DNA from: Psychrobacter sp. bablab_jr014
Lineage (GTDB): Bacteria > Pseudomonadota > Gammaproteobacteria > Pseudomonadales > Moraxellaceae
Assembly (NCBI RefSeq): GCF_016464015.1
Contig: NZ_JACDXT010000005.1
Span: 62,001 to 126,000 of the forward strand
Direction of reading: 5' to 3'
DNA length: 64,000 bases
Under the pieces are notes generated by a model. The model worked only from the letters and a program-made list of their open reading frames with translations. It was not told where the DNA came from and did not search any database. How positions within the stretch are numbered: position 1 is the first letter of the stretch; the number at the start of each line of letters is the position of its first letter. The position numbers and the translations under genes are program-made. Shown in pieces: positions 1-8,415 of the stretch.

Positions 1-835
1 GTACATCACGCGAGAACATGGCGCTGCTGACTGAAATGGGGGCAATCACTGCTGCCAAACCCACCACGCCTAAAGTGTTAAAAACATTCGAGCCGACGAT
101 GTTGCCCAATGCCATGCCATGCTCGCCACGGCGGGCAGCGGTGATGCTGGCGACCAGTTCGGGCAATGACGTCCCAACAGCAACAATGGTCAGACCAATA
201 ATCAATTCACTCAGACCCCACAAGGTCGCAAGCTCAATCGCACCCCAAACCACCGCGCGCGAGCTGATAACCAATAACAGCAAGCCAATCACGAGCGAAA
301 CGGTACTGCTTTTTACTTGCGCTTCAGACAGCTCATTTGCAGGCTCGGCAGTCGCTGTGGTATCTGCAAGTTGTGCGGCTACTTGTTCACGCTTGCCCAA
401 GACAATCTGCATGCCAAGCACACCTATCAGCATCAGCACCAGTAGCACACCATCTACCAAAGTCACGACACCATCATATAGCTGCCATGCGGCCACGCCT
501 GTCACGATTAACAATAAAGGCAAATCGCGTTTTACCACACCGCGCTCAACCAGCACGGGACTAATCAGCACGGTCAAACCAAGTATGAGCGCAATATTCA
601 TAATATTGGAGCCATAAGCATTACCCAGCGCCAGCTCAGGGCTGCCATCCAAGGCGGCTAAGGCTGAAACCACCATCTCAGGCGCAGAGGTACCCAGCCC
701 AAGAATCAAAACCCCAATCAAAAAACTGGGGACATTAAACTTTTGGGCAATCACGGTTGCCCCATCAATGAATTTATCCGCACTCCAGACCAGTACTGCC
801 AAGCCTGCCACGATGGCAAAGACCGCAAGCCCCAT
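1..835 (-). CDS. Calcium/sodium antiporter, CaxA/YrbG family (3' end outside window)
   Basis: Reading the minus strand from an ATG at 835 gives an uninterrupted membrane protein that runs off the left edge, so only the first 278 or so residues are seen. It exchanges Ca2+ for Na+ (or H+) across the inner membrane. Two copies of the signature alpha-repeat are visible: GLGTSAPEMVV followed by GNAYGSNIMN near residue 40, and AVGTSLPELVAS followed by GNIVGSNVFN near residue 225, in the inverted-duplicate layout of the NCX/CaCA family. A hydrophilic stretch (KREQVAAQLADTTATAEPANE) lies between the two halves. The start is supported by GGAG about 10 bases upstream. The gene is divergent from the ABC transporter operon at 1111. 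Whether Ca2+, Na+ or K+ is carried cannot be told from the sequence. Confidence 0.9.
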   Translation of the reverse strand, partial: MGLAVFAIVAGLAVLVWSADKFIDGATVIAQKFNVPSFLIGVLILGLGTSAPEMVVSALAALDGSPELALGNAYGSNIMNIALILGLTVLISPVLVERGVVKRDLPLLLIVTGVAAWQLYDGVVTLVDGVLLVLMLIGVLGMQIVLGKREQVAAQLADTTATAEPANELSEAQVKSSTVSLVIGLLLLVISSRAVVWGAIELATLWGLSELIIGLTIVAVGTSLPELVASITAARRGEHGMALGNIVGSNVFNTLGVVGLAAVIAPISVSSAMFSRDV

Positions 836-1063
836 GAGATTTTTACTCCTTATTACGCTGCTTTAAATACAGTCAGTGTCAAGGCGACACCAAACTATGA
901 AAAATGGTTAAAAACAACAACCTATGTGTTTGAAAACCGATAATAGCACGACTATTTGTATCGCCTTTTACATAAGCGTAAGTTTTTTGCTAACGATGAC
1001 CTCTTTACTTATTTATCACGATTTTACTTTTTATCTCTTAAATATTTCTTTTTTAAAAATTTT

Positions 1064-1100
1064 GATATAGTATAACATTGCTTTTATGTTATGTTATAAC
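1064..1100 (+). promoter_or_regulatory. Two Zur-box-like palindromes upstream of the ABC importer operon
   Basis: GATATAGTATAACATT at 1064-1079 differs by one base from the gammaproteobacterial Zur core GTTATAnTATAACATT. GTTATGTTATAAC at 1088-1100 differs by one base from GTTATAnTATAAC. The centres are 24 bp apart and the second box ends 10 bp before the start codon at 1111. TATAGT or TATAAC inside the first box could also be the -10 element, so bound repressor would block the polymerase. The match is to the consensus as I remember it. Binding by Zur is an inference. Confidence 0.55.
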
Positions 1101-1110
1101 GGAACTAAGT

Positions 1111-2691
1111 ATGAAAAAAACGGTCATTGTGTCTGCTTTACTGATACTGGCAGGGCTAGCGTGGTATGTGCTGAGTATGAACAGTACCGCAAAAACAGAG
1201 GCGGACAATACAAATACCGCTACAACAAAAACAAAGACAGGTAGCGAACAAGACTTGATTGTGGTCACGCCATGGGAGTTGACCTCACTCGAACCCAGTA
1301 CCACAGGCTTTATTTTTCAGCGGATGCAGCTGGCAGAAACCTTAGTCGATGCCAATCAAGATGCCCAGTTGCAACCGATGCTGGCAAAAAGCTGGTCGAG
1401 CAATGAGGCAGGAGATGTGTGGACGTTCGTACTGCGTGATGGCGTGCAGTTTCATAATGGCACGCCGCTGACAGCAGATGATGTGGTCAAAAGCTTGACC
1501 GTCGCGCTACAAAAACCGACCGCGCTCAAGGCAGCACAAATTGCCGATATTCGCGCTGTTGATGATAAGAGGGTCGAGCTGACATTGGGCAAGCCACTGA
1601 TGTCGTTGCCCGCCTATTTGGCTCACGCGACCAGCATTATTTTGGCAAACGAATCGTTTGCAGATAACGGCGAAGTCACAGAACTGATTGGTACAGGCCC
1701 GTATCAATTGATGGCCTTTGAGCCACCACAAAAGCTTGAGCAGCAAGCATTCGCCAACTATTGGGGCACACCTGCCAAGATTGGAAATATCAGCTATTTG
1801 GCCAACAGCCGCAGTGAGACGCGTACCCTGCTGGCACAAAGTAAGCCCAACTATTTGGTATTTACCCTAGATCCTGCGAGCCTCAACCGCCTGCAACAAG
1901 ACCCCAATGTACAAGTGCTGTCCAAGTCATTGGCACGCACCATTCAGTACAAAGTCAATGCCGATAATCCGCTGTTTAATGATGTCAACGTGCGCCAAGC
2001 GCTGAGCGATGCCATCGACCGCCAAGGTATCGCCCAATCCGTGATGCACTCTAAACAAGCCGTTGCCGAGCAGATTTTGCCATCTATTTTTGCCGATTGG
2101 CAAATCCAACCCTCAACCAAACAGCCTGACCCTGCCGCGATTAAGCAGCGCCTCATTGATTTGGGCTTTACTACCGATGACCAAGGCATGCTACAAAAAG
2201 ACGGCAAGCCCTTTAAATTCACCTTGCGCACTTTTTCGGACCGTCCTGAGCTGCCATTGATTGCCACTGCCTTACAAGCGCAGTGGAAAAAAATCGGCGT
2301 TGCAGTCGATGTGTCGGTAGGCAACTTTTCTGAGATTCCTTCAGGGCATCAAGATGGCAGCCTAGAGATGGCGCTGTATGCGCGCAACTATGGCATGACG
2401 CCCGACCCTGTTGGCTCGCTGCTTGAAGACTTTGCGCCCGCGGGTAGTGATTGGGGCGTCATGAACTGGCAGTCGCCAGAGCTGACCAAAGATTTGCAGG
2501 TCTTAGAAACCAGCAAAGCGCCTGAAAAGGCAATCAAACAGCAGGTCTCCAAGATCATTTATGAGGCGCGCCCTGTCACGCCTGTGGTGTATTACCAACA
2601 AAACGCCGCCGCGCATAATTCTTTACAAGGCCTCGAGATTGACGCGTTAGAGCGCAATTTTTATCTAAACAAGTTGTCGTGGGCAGAATAG
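1111..2691 (+). CDS. Nickel/peptide-type ABC transporter, periplasmic substrate-binding protein
   Basis: A 526-residue solute-binding protein of the SBP_bac_5 family (DppA/NikA/OppA type), which captures a peptide, metal or metal-chelate ligand in the periplasm and hands it to the permeases encoded next. Family hallmarks are the early segment LEPSTTGFIFQRMQLAETLV, the LAKSWSSNEAGDVWTF and FHNGTPLTADDVV region, and the GTGPYQL motif. The N-terminus MKKTVIVSALLILAGLAWYV is hydrophobic, with no lipobox cysteine and no clear cleavage site, so it could be an uncleaved anchor or a Sec signal. A TTG at 1078 is in frame upstream, but ATG 1111 starts a proper signal-like segment and is preferred. It is the first gene of a four-gene operon. 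The two Zur-like boxes suggest induction by zinc shortage, which would favour a zinc or metallophore ligand over nickel or peptides; this is inference. Confidence 0.88.
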   Translation: MKKTVIVSALLILAGLAWYVLSMNSTAKTEADNTNTATTKTKTGSEQDLIVVTPWELTSLEPSTTGFIFQRMQLAETLVDANQDAQLQPMLAKSWSSNEAGDVWTFVLRDGVQFHNGTPLTADDVVKSLTVALQKPTALKAAQIADIRAVDDKRVELTLGKPLMSLPAYLAHATSIILANESFADNGEVTELIGTGPYQLMAFEPPQKLEQQAFANYWGTPAKIGNISYLANSRSETRTLLAQSKPNYLVFTLDPASLNRLQQDPNVQVLSKSLARTIQYKVNADNPLFNDVNVRQALSDAIDRQGIAQSVMHSKQAVAEQILPSIFADWQIQPSTKQPDPAAIKQRLIDLGFTTDDQGMLQKDGKPFKFTLRTFSDRPELPLIATALQAQWKKIGVAVDVSVGNFSEIPSGHQDGSLEMALYARNYGMTPDPVGSLLEDFAPAGSDWGVMNWQSPELTKDLQVLETSKAPEKAIKQQVSKIIYEARPVTPVVYYQQNAAAHNSLQGLEIDALERNFYLNKLSWAE

Positions 2692-2705
2692 TGCTTTGAG
2701 CAGCA

Positions 2706-2743
2706 CAGCGTCTGTATGTAGGTAATACAACGTACAGACGCTG
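2706..2743 (+). other. Intercistronic stem-loop between binding-protein and permease genes
   Basis: CAGCGTCTGTA (2706-2716) pairs perfectly with TACAGACGCTG (2733-2743) around a 16-base loop. No T-run follows, so it is not an intrinsic terminator. In other importers such stem-loops protect the upstream mRNA and let the binding protein be made in excess over the permeases. Confidence 0.6.
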
Positions 2744-2819
2744 GTATGCATGGATATTCAGACAAGCCAAGTCAAGCATAAGTGGATAAGAACCAATTAA
2801 AAACAAATGATGGGATGCT

Positions 2820-3749
2820 ATGCCAAAGCTCATTTTACGTTATGTATTACAGCTGCTGCTGGTCGTATGGTCGGTGGGGACGCTGACCTTTGTGTTGACG
2901 CGCAGCTTGCCTGGCGATATGGCATATCGCATTACCGCCAGTCGTTATGGCTATGATCAGACAGATGCCGCTGCCGCCGCGCTGGTGCGCTCGGAGCTGG
3001 GACTGGATCAGCCGTGGTGGCACAGCTATATCAGCTGGTTTGGGGACTTGCTACAGCTCAAACTCGGTAACTCTTTGGTCAGTGGCGACCCTGTATGGGC
3101 GGAGATTGCGCATCAGTTTGGGCATACGCTGGCGTTGGCGCTCGTTGCGCTAGCAATGTCATTTTTTATTGGGCCGCCGCTTGGGCTACTCGCCGCGCAA
3201 AAGCCTAATGGCATCATTGACCGTTTGAGTTTGGTGGTCAGTACGGTGGTGCGCTCGTCACCGATTTTTATTGTCGGTATTGTGCTGATGTTGCTCTTTG
3301 CGGTGGAGGCCAAATGGCTACCTGCGGCAGGGTACGGCACGCCTGAACATTATATTTTGCCTGCACTGACGTTGGCCATTGGCTTATCGGCAGTGTCGAT
3401 GCGTGTCAGTCGGCATGCGATGGTACAGGTACAGACCTCGGAGTATTACACGTTTTCGCGCTTAAAGGGGCTGAGCGAATGGACGACCTTTTGTCGCCAT
3501 GGTCTGCGTAACGTGGCGATTCCAATTTTGACATACCACGCAGTGCAGCTGGTATTTTTGATTGAGGGCGTGGTGATTGTCGAGAGCCTGTTTGCGTGGC
3601 CAGGTAGTGGACACGCGCTGGTACATGCCATCGTTGCGCGTGATGTGCCGATGATTCAGGGTACAGCGCTCGTGATGGGGGCGATGTTTGTGATACTCAA
3701 CATCGTGGTGGATTTACTCAGTGCGCTGATCGACCCGCGTGTGGCGTGA
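2820..3749 (+). CDS. ABC transporter permease, DppB/NikB type
   Basis: A 309-residue inner-membrane permease that forms one half of the translocation channel. It opens with the typical LILRYVLQLLLVVWSVGTLTFVLTR-like first helix and carries the LPGDMAYRI segment of this family. Several further hydrophobic helices follow, and the cytoplasmic coupling region near residue 215 reads RLKGLSEWTTFCRHGLRN, equivalent to the EAA loop that docks on the ATPase. The C-terminal segment EGVVIVESLFAWPGSGHALV is also characteristic. Start ATG 2820 follows TGATGGGATGCT, a modest ribosome binding site. It lies 128 bp after the binding-protein gene with the stem-loop between them, and pairs with the second permease at 3819. 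Confidence 0.88.
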   Translation: MPKLILRYVLQLLLVVWSVGTLTFVLTRSLPGDMAYRITASRYGYDQTDAAAAALVRSELGLDQPWWHSYISWFGDLLQLKLGNSLVSGDPVWAEIAHQFGHTLALALVALAMSFFIGPPLGLLAAQKPNGIIDRLSLVVSTVVRSSPIFIVGIVLMLLFAVEAKWLPAAGYGTPEHYILPALTLAIGLSAVSMRVSRHAMVQVQTSEYYTFSRLKGLSEWTTFCRHGLRNVAIPILTYHAVQLVFLIEGVVIVESLFAWPGSGHALVHAIVARDVPMIQGTALVMGAMFVILNIVVDLLSALIDPRVA

Positions 3750-3818
3750 TATATATGCCGCTGATGCCTTTATTTTTTTATCTTCTTATCAGTATGCGTT
3801 GATTAAGACGCTGAGGTT

Positions 3819-4634
3819 ATGACTGTTTTGATGACTGCTTTTATTTCTATCAAAGACTTGTCCTTTGGCCAAAAGGTAGGTGGCGGGTTGTTCTTACTGC
3901 TGCTGGCATTTGCTTTTTTGCAGCCGCTGTATTATCCCATGGATGCCAGTACGCAAAATCTGGATAACACACTACAGGCGGCGAGCGTCAATCACTGGCT
4001 GGGTACTGACCATTTTGGCCGTGATATGCTGGCGCGTATTGCCTCGGCGATTCGTTTGTCGCTGACACTGATTGTACTGTCGGTCAGTTTTGCGCTGTTT
4101 TTTGGTTTGTTAGCAGGCGTGACCAGTGGCTATTTTGGCGGCTGGATAGACGCGGGGTGTAGCTTTGTGTGCGATATCATTATGGCACTGCCTGGGCTAT
4201 TGTTTGTATTGCTGTTCGCTGCCATCGCGCCCAATTCGTTTTGGGCGATGTATTTGGGCATCTCGCTCGTGCTGTGGGTGGAGTTTTTTCGTATGGTGCG
4301 GGCGATGACGCGCACCATTGCCAAAAGTGGCGAGGTTGAATGCTCACGCCTGATGGGTATGGACTTTTTGTACTGTTTTAAGCGCCACTTTTTGCCCAAA
4401 ATCTTACCTGTATTGGCGACGCTGAGCGCTTTTGCGGCAGCCAATGCAGTGCTGGCGTTGGCGACTTTGGGCTTTGTCAATGTGGGCTTGCGTCCACCGA
4501 CTGCCGAGCTGGGTCTGATGATGACCGAGCTGTTTCCTTATTATTACCAAGCGCCGTGGGTATTTTTGCAGCCCATTATTGCGGTATTTATTTTGGTCTT
4601 TAGCCTACAACTACTCTCAGGAAAAATACAATGA
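3819..4634 (+). CDS. ABC transporter permease, DppC/NikC type
   Basis: A 271-residue second permease of the importer. The family segment NHWLGTDHFGRDMLARI is at about residues 56-72, and the EAA-type coupling loop is near residue 180 (ECSRLMGMDFLYCFKRHFLP). At least five hydrophobic helices are visible. The last base positions overlap the ATG of the ATPase gene (ATGA at 4631-4634), which indicates translational coupling. The start is uncertain: ATG at 3819 lies only two bases after GAGG, whereas ATG 3831 or TTG 3828 would have a more normal or slightly long spacing, so the true protein may be 3-4 residues shorter. The role as partner of the 2820-3749 product follows from the operon. Confidence 0.87.
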   Translation: MTVLMTAFISIKDLSFGQKVGGGLFLLLLAFAFLQPLYYPMDASTQNLDNTLQAASVNHWLGTDHFGRDMLARIASAIRLSLTLIVLSVSFALFFGLLAGVTSGYFGGWIDAGCSFVCDIIMALPGLLFVLLFAAIAPNSFWAMYLGISLVLWVEFFRMVRAMTRTIAKSGEVECSRLMGMDFLYCFKRHFLPKILPVLATLSAFAAANAVLALATLGFVNVGLRPPTAELGLMMTELFPYYYQAPWVFLQPIIAVFILVFSLQLLSGKIQ

Positions 4635-6058
4635 CATCAATCAGCGATACGGTATTGGTCAGTACGGACACGCTGACTGTACAGACGAGGGCAGGACAAG
4701 TACTGGTTGAGCCAATCAGTGTGACGCTACATGCGGGACAAAACCTGACCATTTTGGGGGAGACAGGCTCGGGCAAGAGCTTGCTGGCACAGGCGATTAT
4801 CGGGGCATTGCCAAGCGAGCTGGTGACGACGGGGCGCATCTTGATTGAAAATCAGGCGTTAAGTGCCCGCCAGATGCGTGCCTATTGGGGCAGACGTATG
4901 GCGATGCTGCCGCAAGAGCCGAGCCGCTCCTTAGACCCGACCATGACCATTGCCCATCAGGTGTGGGAAAGCTGTCATTTGGTCGCCAAGCACAGCGCGG
5001 CAAAAAGTCGCACTTTGGCACAAGACAAGCTCACTGCGTTGGGGCTGGGCAAATTTACCCATTATTATCCGCATCAGCTCTCAGGCGGCATGGCGCAGCG
5101 CGCTTCTTTTGCCGTGACCATGGCGGGCGACGCGTACATCGTGATTGCCGATGAGCCGACCAAGGGGCTGGATGAAGCGAACAAACAAGCGGTGATAGCG
5201 CTGCTCCAACAAGTCGCCAAAGACGGCGGCACACTGCTCACCATCACCCATGATATTGATGTGGCAAAGGCGTTAAGCGCGGGTAGCAATGACCGCATCA
5301 TGGTGATGAAAAAGGGCAAACTCTTGGAGCAAGGTCTGGGCGCGCAAGTGTTAGAGCATCCGACCTCAGACTATGCCAAGCAGTTAATGGCAGCTGCGCC
5401 ACACCGCTGGCAAGCCCAAGACAAGACGCGTACCGAAGCGTCGCCGCTATTAGAAGTGCGCGACTTGGCGTTGGCACGTGGTAAGCGGGTATTGTTTGAT
5501 AAGCTAAATATCACTCTGCGCCCCTCTGAAGTGCTGGGCGTGGTCGGCGGTAGCGGTATTGGCAAAAGCTCCTTTGGTGATGCGCTGTGTGGACTCTTAA
5601 CCCCAGCAGGTGGCAGCATTGACTGGCAACAGCGACCCAAAGCACATCAAGTGCTCAAGCTGTATCAAGACCCGCCTGCCGCCTTTGCCCCGCACGTACC
5701 GCTACAAACCTTGCTCGATGATGTCATCCGTAAGCACAATCTAGACGCCAGCCGCATACCGTCCTTACTTGCCGCGCTCAAGTTGGACAAGGCTATTTTA
5801 AGCCGTAACGCGCTGAACGTGTCGGGCGGTGAACTACAGCGGGTAGCGATTTTGCGCGCGCTGTTGTTTGAGCCTGTCTTATTGTTCGCCGATGAAGTCA
5901 CCTCGCGCCTTGATCCGATTACCCAAAAAGAGACGCTCGATTTGCTGATAGCACAGTGCCAAACGCAAAACTGTACGCTGGTGCTGGTCAGTCACGACCA
6001 TGACGTGCTCAGGCACTATTGTCATCAGCTGATAGATTTGGAAGCGCTGGCGGCGTAG
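4631..6058 (+). CDS. Fused double ATP-binding subunit of the ABC importer (DppD-DppF / NikD-NikE type)
   Basis: A 475-residue protein carrying two complete ABC ATPase domains in one chain, replacing the two separate ATPases of classic Dpp/Nik systems. The first domain has Walker A GETGSGKSLL (about residue 45), signature LSGGMAQR and Walker B VIADEPTKGLD followed by the switch histidine in TITHDID. The second has Walker A GGSGIGKSS (about residue 308), signature VSGGELQR, Walker B LLFADEVTSRLD and LVSHDHD. A linker containing MAAAPHRWQAQDKT joins them, corresponding to the C-terminal tail of the first ATPase. It powers uptake through the two permeases. The ATG overlaps the stop of the preceding gene. 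No intrinsic terminator with a T-run follows; a hairpin repeat at 6095-6160 is the only structure. Confidence 0.9.
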   Translation: MTSISDTVLVSTDTLTVQTRAGQVLVEPISVTLHAGQNLTILGETGSGKSLLAQAIIGALPSELVTTGRILIENQALSARQMRAYWGRRMAMLPQEPSRSLDPTMTIAHQVWESCHLVAKHSAAKSRTLAQDKLTALGLGKFTHYYPHQLSGGMAQRASFAVTMAGDAYIVIADEPTKGLDEANKQAVIALLQQVAKDGGTLLTITHDIDVAKALSAGSNDRIMVMKKGKLLEQGLGAQVLEHPTSDYAKQLMAAAPHRWQAQDKTRTEASPLLEVRDLALARGKRVLFDKLNITLRPSEVLGVVGGSGIGKSSFGDALCGLLTPAGGSIDWQQRPKAHQVLKLYQDPPAAFAPHVPLQTLLDDVIRKHNLDASRIPSLLAALKLDKAILSRNALNVSGGELQRVAILRALLFEPVLLFADEVTSRLDPITQKETLDLLIAQCQTQNCTLVLVSHDHDVLRHYCHQLIDLEALAA

Positions 6059-6094
6059 CTATATAGTTAAGTCCTTGTAAAGTGGAGATAGTGA

Positions 6095-6160
6095 GATTAA
6101 ACGCTGTTTTTCGCAGCATCAAAAGACAGAGCCACAGCAAGCAAGAAAAGCAGCGTTTCA
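6095..6160. repeat. Dispersed hairpin repeat, copy 1
   Basis: AAACGCTG (6099-6106) pairs with CAGCGTTT (6151-6158). The loop TTTTTCGCAGCATC...CACAGCAAGCAAG is shared, in reverse complement, with the hairpin at 50361-50436, while the stem arms differ between the two but each pairs with its own partner. This looks like a REP-type or small non-autonomous element. It may also slow or end transcription of the importer operon. Confidence 0.6.
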
Positions 6161-6232
6161 TCGCGAGTATCTGTCTTGAGGTAGCTTTTTATTTACTGCT
6201 GACTATAAAAACCCAGCATAAAAAATGATTAA

Positions 6233-6272
6233 TATAAAAAAAGGGACGCACTCCATCAGAATGCGCCCCTTT
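6233..6272 (-). terminator. Intrinsic terminator of panD
   Basis: AAGGGACGCA (6241-6250) pairs with TGCGCCCCTT (6262-6271), with one mismatch. On the minus strand it is followed by a run of seven Ts, about 40 bases after the panD stop. Confidence 0.8.
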
Positions 6273-6313
6273 ATGTTTCATCCGATTTTTAGCACTTTTA
6301 GCAATAAACCGTC

Positions 6314-6694
6314 TTATGCCACTTGTACAGGAATGATGTTCGCGGTGTCTTTGACCGTGTTGTCTTCATTGCAGTACACCAGCTTTGGCAAATGCTGGTC
6401 GGCTTCGGCTTCATCCATCTGCGCGTAGGCACAGATAATCACGATATCGCCAAGGTCTGCCATGTGCGCCGCAGCGCCATTTAGCGAGATGATGCCTGAG
6501 CCTGCTTCAGCGCGGATGACGTAGGTGCGAAAGCGCTTGCCATTGGTCACGTTGTAGATATCAATCGATTCATTCTCACGCAGACCCGCGAGGTCAAGTA
6601 GGTCGCTGTCGATACCACAAGAGCCTTCGTAGTGCAGCTCGGCATGGGTCACGCGTGCGCGGTGGAGTTTGCATTTCAGCATGTTTAAAAGCAT
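6314..6694 (-). CDS. panD: Aspartate 1-decarboxylase proenzyme
   Basis: A 126-residue pyruvoyl enzyme that converts L-aspartate to beta-alanine for pantothenate and coenzyme A synthesis. The start at 6694 gives the canonical N-terminus [20 protein letters not shown], with a GGACG ribosome binding site; the frame stays open for 14 more codons upstream, but these have no counterpart in the family. The self-cleavage site is Gly24-Ser25 in HYEGSCGID; Ser25 becomes the pyruvoyl group. The conserved [10 protein letters not shown] and LNGAAAH segments line the active site. Length is normal for the family. It stands alone between pth and a terminator, rather than with panB/panC. Confidence 0.97.
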   Translation of the reverse strand: MLLNMLKCKLHRARVTHAELHYEGSCGIDSDLLDLAGLRENESIDIYNVTNGKRFRTYVIRAEAGSGIISLNGAAAHMADLGDIVIICAYAQMDEAEADQHLPKLVYCNEDNTVKDTANIIPVQVA

Positions 6695-6851
6695 GGCTAA
6701 CGTCCTTTGTGTCACAATGTTTAAAACAGAGGTCAAAAGTAATAGGAACCAGTCCTAAATAAGTCGAGATTATACGCAGCCTATGCCCAACACGCCAGTA
6801 TCACCGAGCGCTGTCTATGGGCGGGCGCGTCACCCTCGCCATCATAGCGGG

Positions 6852-7433
6852 TCAGTCAGGCAGTTTAAAACCATTAATCTGTGAGCGCGCACGTTCAGTA
6901 TCACCATGGAGCAGGAGCGGCAAGGCATCAAATGCCGCCGTCAAGGCGCTATCAATCGCCGCTTGCTCGCCCTCAGGCGCTTTGGATAATACATGACCGC
7001 TAACCTTGGACTTGTGCCCAGGATGCCCAATGCCGATACGCAGACGATGAAAGTCACTGCCAATATGCGGCGTGATGTCGCGTAGCCCATTATGCCCGCC
7101 ATGTCCGCCGCCCGTTTTTAGCTTAATGCTGCCCGCTGGAATGTCCAGCTCATCATGGGCAATCAGTAGCTGACTGTTATCAATGTCATAAAAATTGACC
7201 ATCGGCACGACCGACTGTCCCGACTTATTCATAAAGGTCAAGGGCAGCAGCAAACGCACATCATGCCCATGTATGCGTCCACGTCCAGCAACGCCATGGA
7301 ACTTTTTTTCAGGGGTCAATTCAATATTGAACTGGTGTGCCAAATGCTGCACAAACCAAAACCCAGCATTGTGGCGGGTATACATATACTGCTGACCAGG
7401 GTTACCAAGACCGACGATGAGCTTTAAAGACAT
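6852..7433 (-). CDS. pth: Peptidyl-tRNA hydrolase
   Basis: A 193-residue cytosolic enzyme that cleaves the ester bond of peptidyl-tRNAs dropped from ribosomes and recycles the tRNA. The N-terminal signature LKLIVGLGNPGQQY and the catalytic region TRHNAGFWFV (His21, matching His20 of E. coli, with Asn11 as partner) are present. The second active-site motif LLIAHDELDIPAG carries the conserved aspartate, and GGGHGGHNGLRDI follows. It lies 226 bp downstream of rplY, separated by an intrinsic terminator, in the same orientation as in Pseudomonas. Confidence 0.97.
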   Translation of the reverse strand: MSLKLIVGLGNPGQQYMYTRHNAGFWFVQHLAHQFNIELTPEKKFHGVAGRGRIHGHDVRLLLPLTFMNKSGQSVVPMVNFYDIDNSQLLIAHDELDIPAGSIKLKTGGGHGGHNGLRDITPHIGSDFHRLRIGIGHPGHKSKVSGHVLSKAPEGEQAAIDSALTAAFDALPLLLHGDTERARSQINGFKLPD

Positions 7434-7546
7434 GACAATACTCTATGGCTGGAGGGTGAATAAAATGAGCGAACAAAGACAATTAAAAATAGGGGCGTGT
7501 ATAGAGCGTGTCTAATAAGATATTGATAGCATCAAAACCTACACGC

Positions 7547-7580
7547 TAAAAAAAACAGCAGGAGAGATTATCCCCTGCTG
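7547..7580 (-). terminator. Intrinsic terminator of rplY
   Basis: CAGCAGG (7556-7562) pairs with CCTGCTG (7574-7580), and the minus strand continues into eight Ts at 7548-7555. A second perfect hairpin, GACAAGC-caaa-GCTTGTC, lies just upstream on the transcript. Confidence 0.85.
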
Positions 7581-7659
7581 CCATGACAAGCCAAAGCTTG
7601 TCGTATGACGCATGACCTGTGGCAACAATGTGCCGCCACAAGACCATATTGTGACGTGA

Positions 7660-8322
7660 TTACTCTTCGTCGTTTTGCTCAGTAGCAGGTACGTCATCAG
7701 CATCAACGTCGTCAGCATCGTCTTCAACAGGCTCAACCGTTGGTGGCTGCATGTTAACGATAGTGCGGTCAGTACCGTCTTCTAGCTCAAGCTCATGAAT
7801 CACAGTGCCTTCTGGCAATACGATGTCTGATAGACGGTAAGTGTCGCCGATTTCCATGTTAGACACGTCAACTTCTAGGTATTCTGGAAGTTGTGATGGT
7901 AGGCAAACCACTTCAACGTCAGAAACAAGCGTAGATAGAACGCCGCCGTTTTTGGTGCCTGGTGCGTCTTCTTTACCAACGAAATGAACAGGTACGTTCA
8001 TGTGGATGGTCTGACCCTTAACGATACGTTGGAAATCAACGTGCATTGGGTAGCCTTTTGCTGGATGACGCTGCAAGTCTTTGATAACGGCCTGATGTAC
8101 TTCGCCGTTGACTTCGATTTTTAGAATGTGTGAGAAAAAGGCTTCGAATTCTAGCGCTTTTACCAATTCGTTGTTACGCAAAGCGATAGCGGTAGGCTCA
8201 GCGTCGCCACCGTAGATGATTGCAGGAACTAGGTTCTGCTTACGTAGGCGGCGGCTCGCACCTTTACCTTGCTGCTCAACAGAACGATCAACTGCAGTGA
8301 GTTCAAAATGATTCGTGCTCAT
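7660..8322 (-). CDS. rplY: 50S ribosomal protein L25, long Ctc form
   Basis: A 220-residue L25/Ctc-family protein that binds 5S rRNA in the large ribosomal subunit. The N-terminal L25 domain (about residues 5-95) contains the GKGASRRLRKQNLVPAIIYG segment and KALEFEAFFSHILKI. The C-terminal TL5/Ctc beta domain follows, including FVGKEDAPGTKNGGVL and DIVLPEGTVIHELELEDGTD. The tail is strongly acidic (DDADDVDADDVPATEQNDEE). This two-domain length is usual for non-enteric bacteria, while the E. coli protein is only 94 residues. It lies between prs and pth, as in Pseudomonas. A good -10 (TATAAT) sits about 120 bp upstream. Confidence 0.96.
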   Translation of the reverse strand: MSTNHFELTAVDRSVEQQGKGASRRLRKQNLVPAIIYGGDAEPTAIALRNNELVKALEFEAFFSHILKIEVNGEVHQAVIKDLQRHPAKGYPMHVDFQRIVKGQTIHMNVPVHFVGKEDAPGTKNGGVLSTLVSDVEVVCLPSQLPEYLEVDVSNMEIGDTYRLSDIVLPEGTVIHELELEDGTDRTIVNMQPPTVEPVEDDADDVDADDVPATEQNDEE

Positions 8323-8415
8323 GGATATAATCCTATAAAAAATAATAAAAGCGGCGCTTAAGGCTGCAAATTTGCGACCAATTCGACAGCGGGCGCGCTA
8401 AGATGTGCTGCAACC

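Noticed and set aside
18-617. Plus-strand open frame of 199 codons at the left edge
   Set aside because: It is antisense to the Ca2+/Na+ antiporter, whose two conserved GTSxPE motifs are clear on the minus strand. The plus-strand product is low-complexity Ser/Thr/Ala-rich text typical of a shadow frame.
1064-1100. NikR operator upstream of the nickel-type transporter
   Set aside because: The NikR half-sites GTATGA and TCATAC are absent, while the Zur consensus fits twice with one mismatch each.
1507-2324. Minus-strand open frames inside the binding-protein gene
   Set aside because: No ribosome binding site or recognisable motif. The plus-strand product is a well-supported family member across the whole span.
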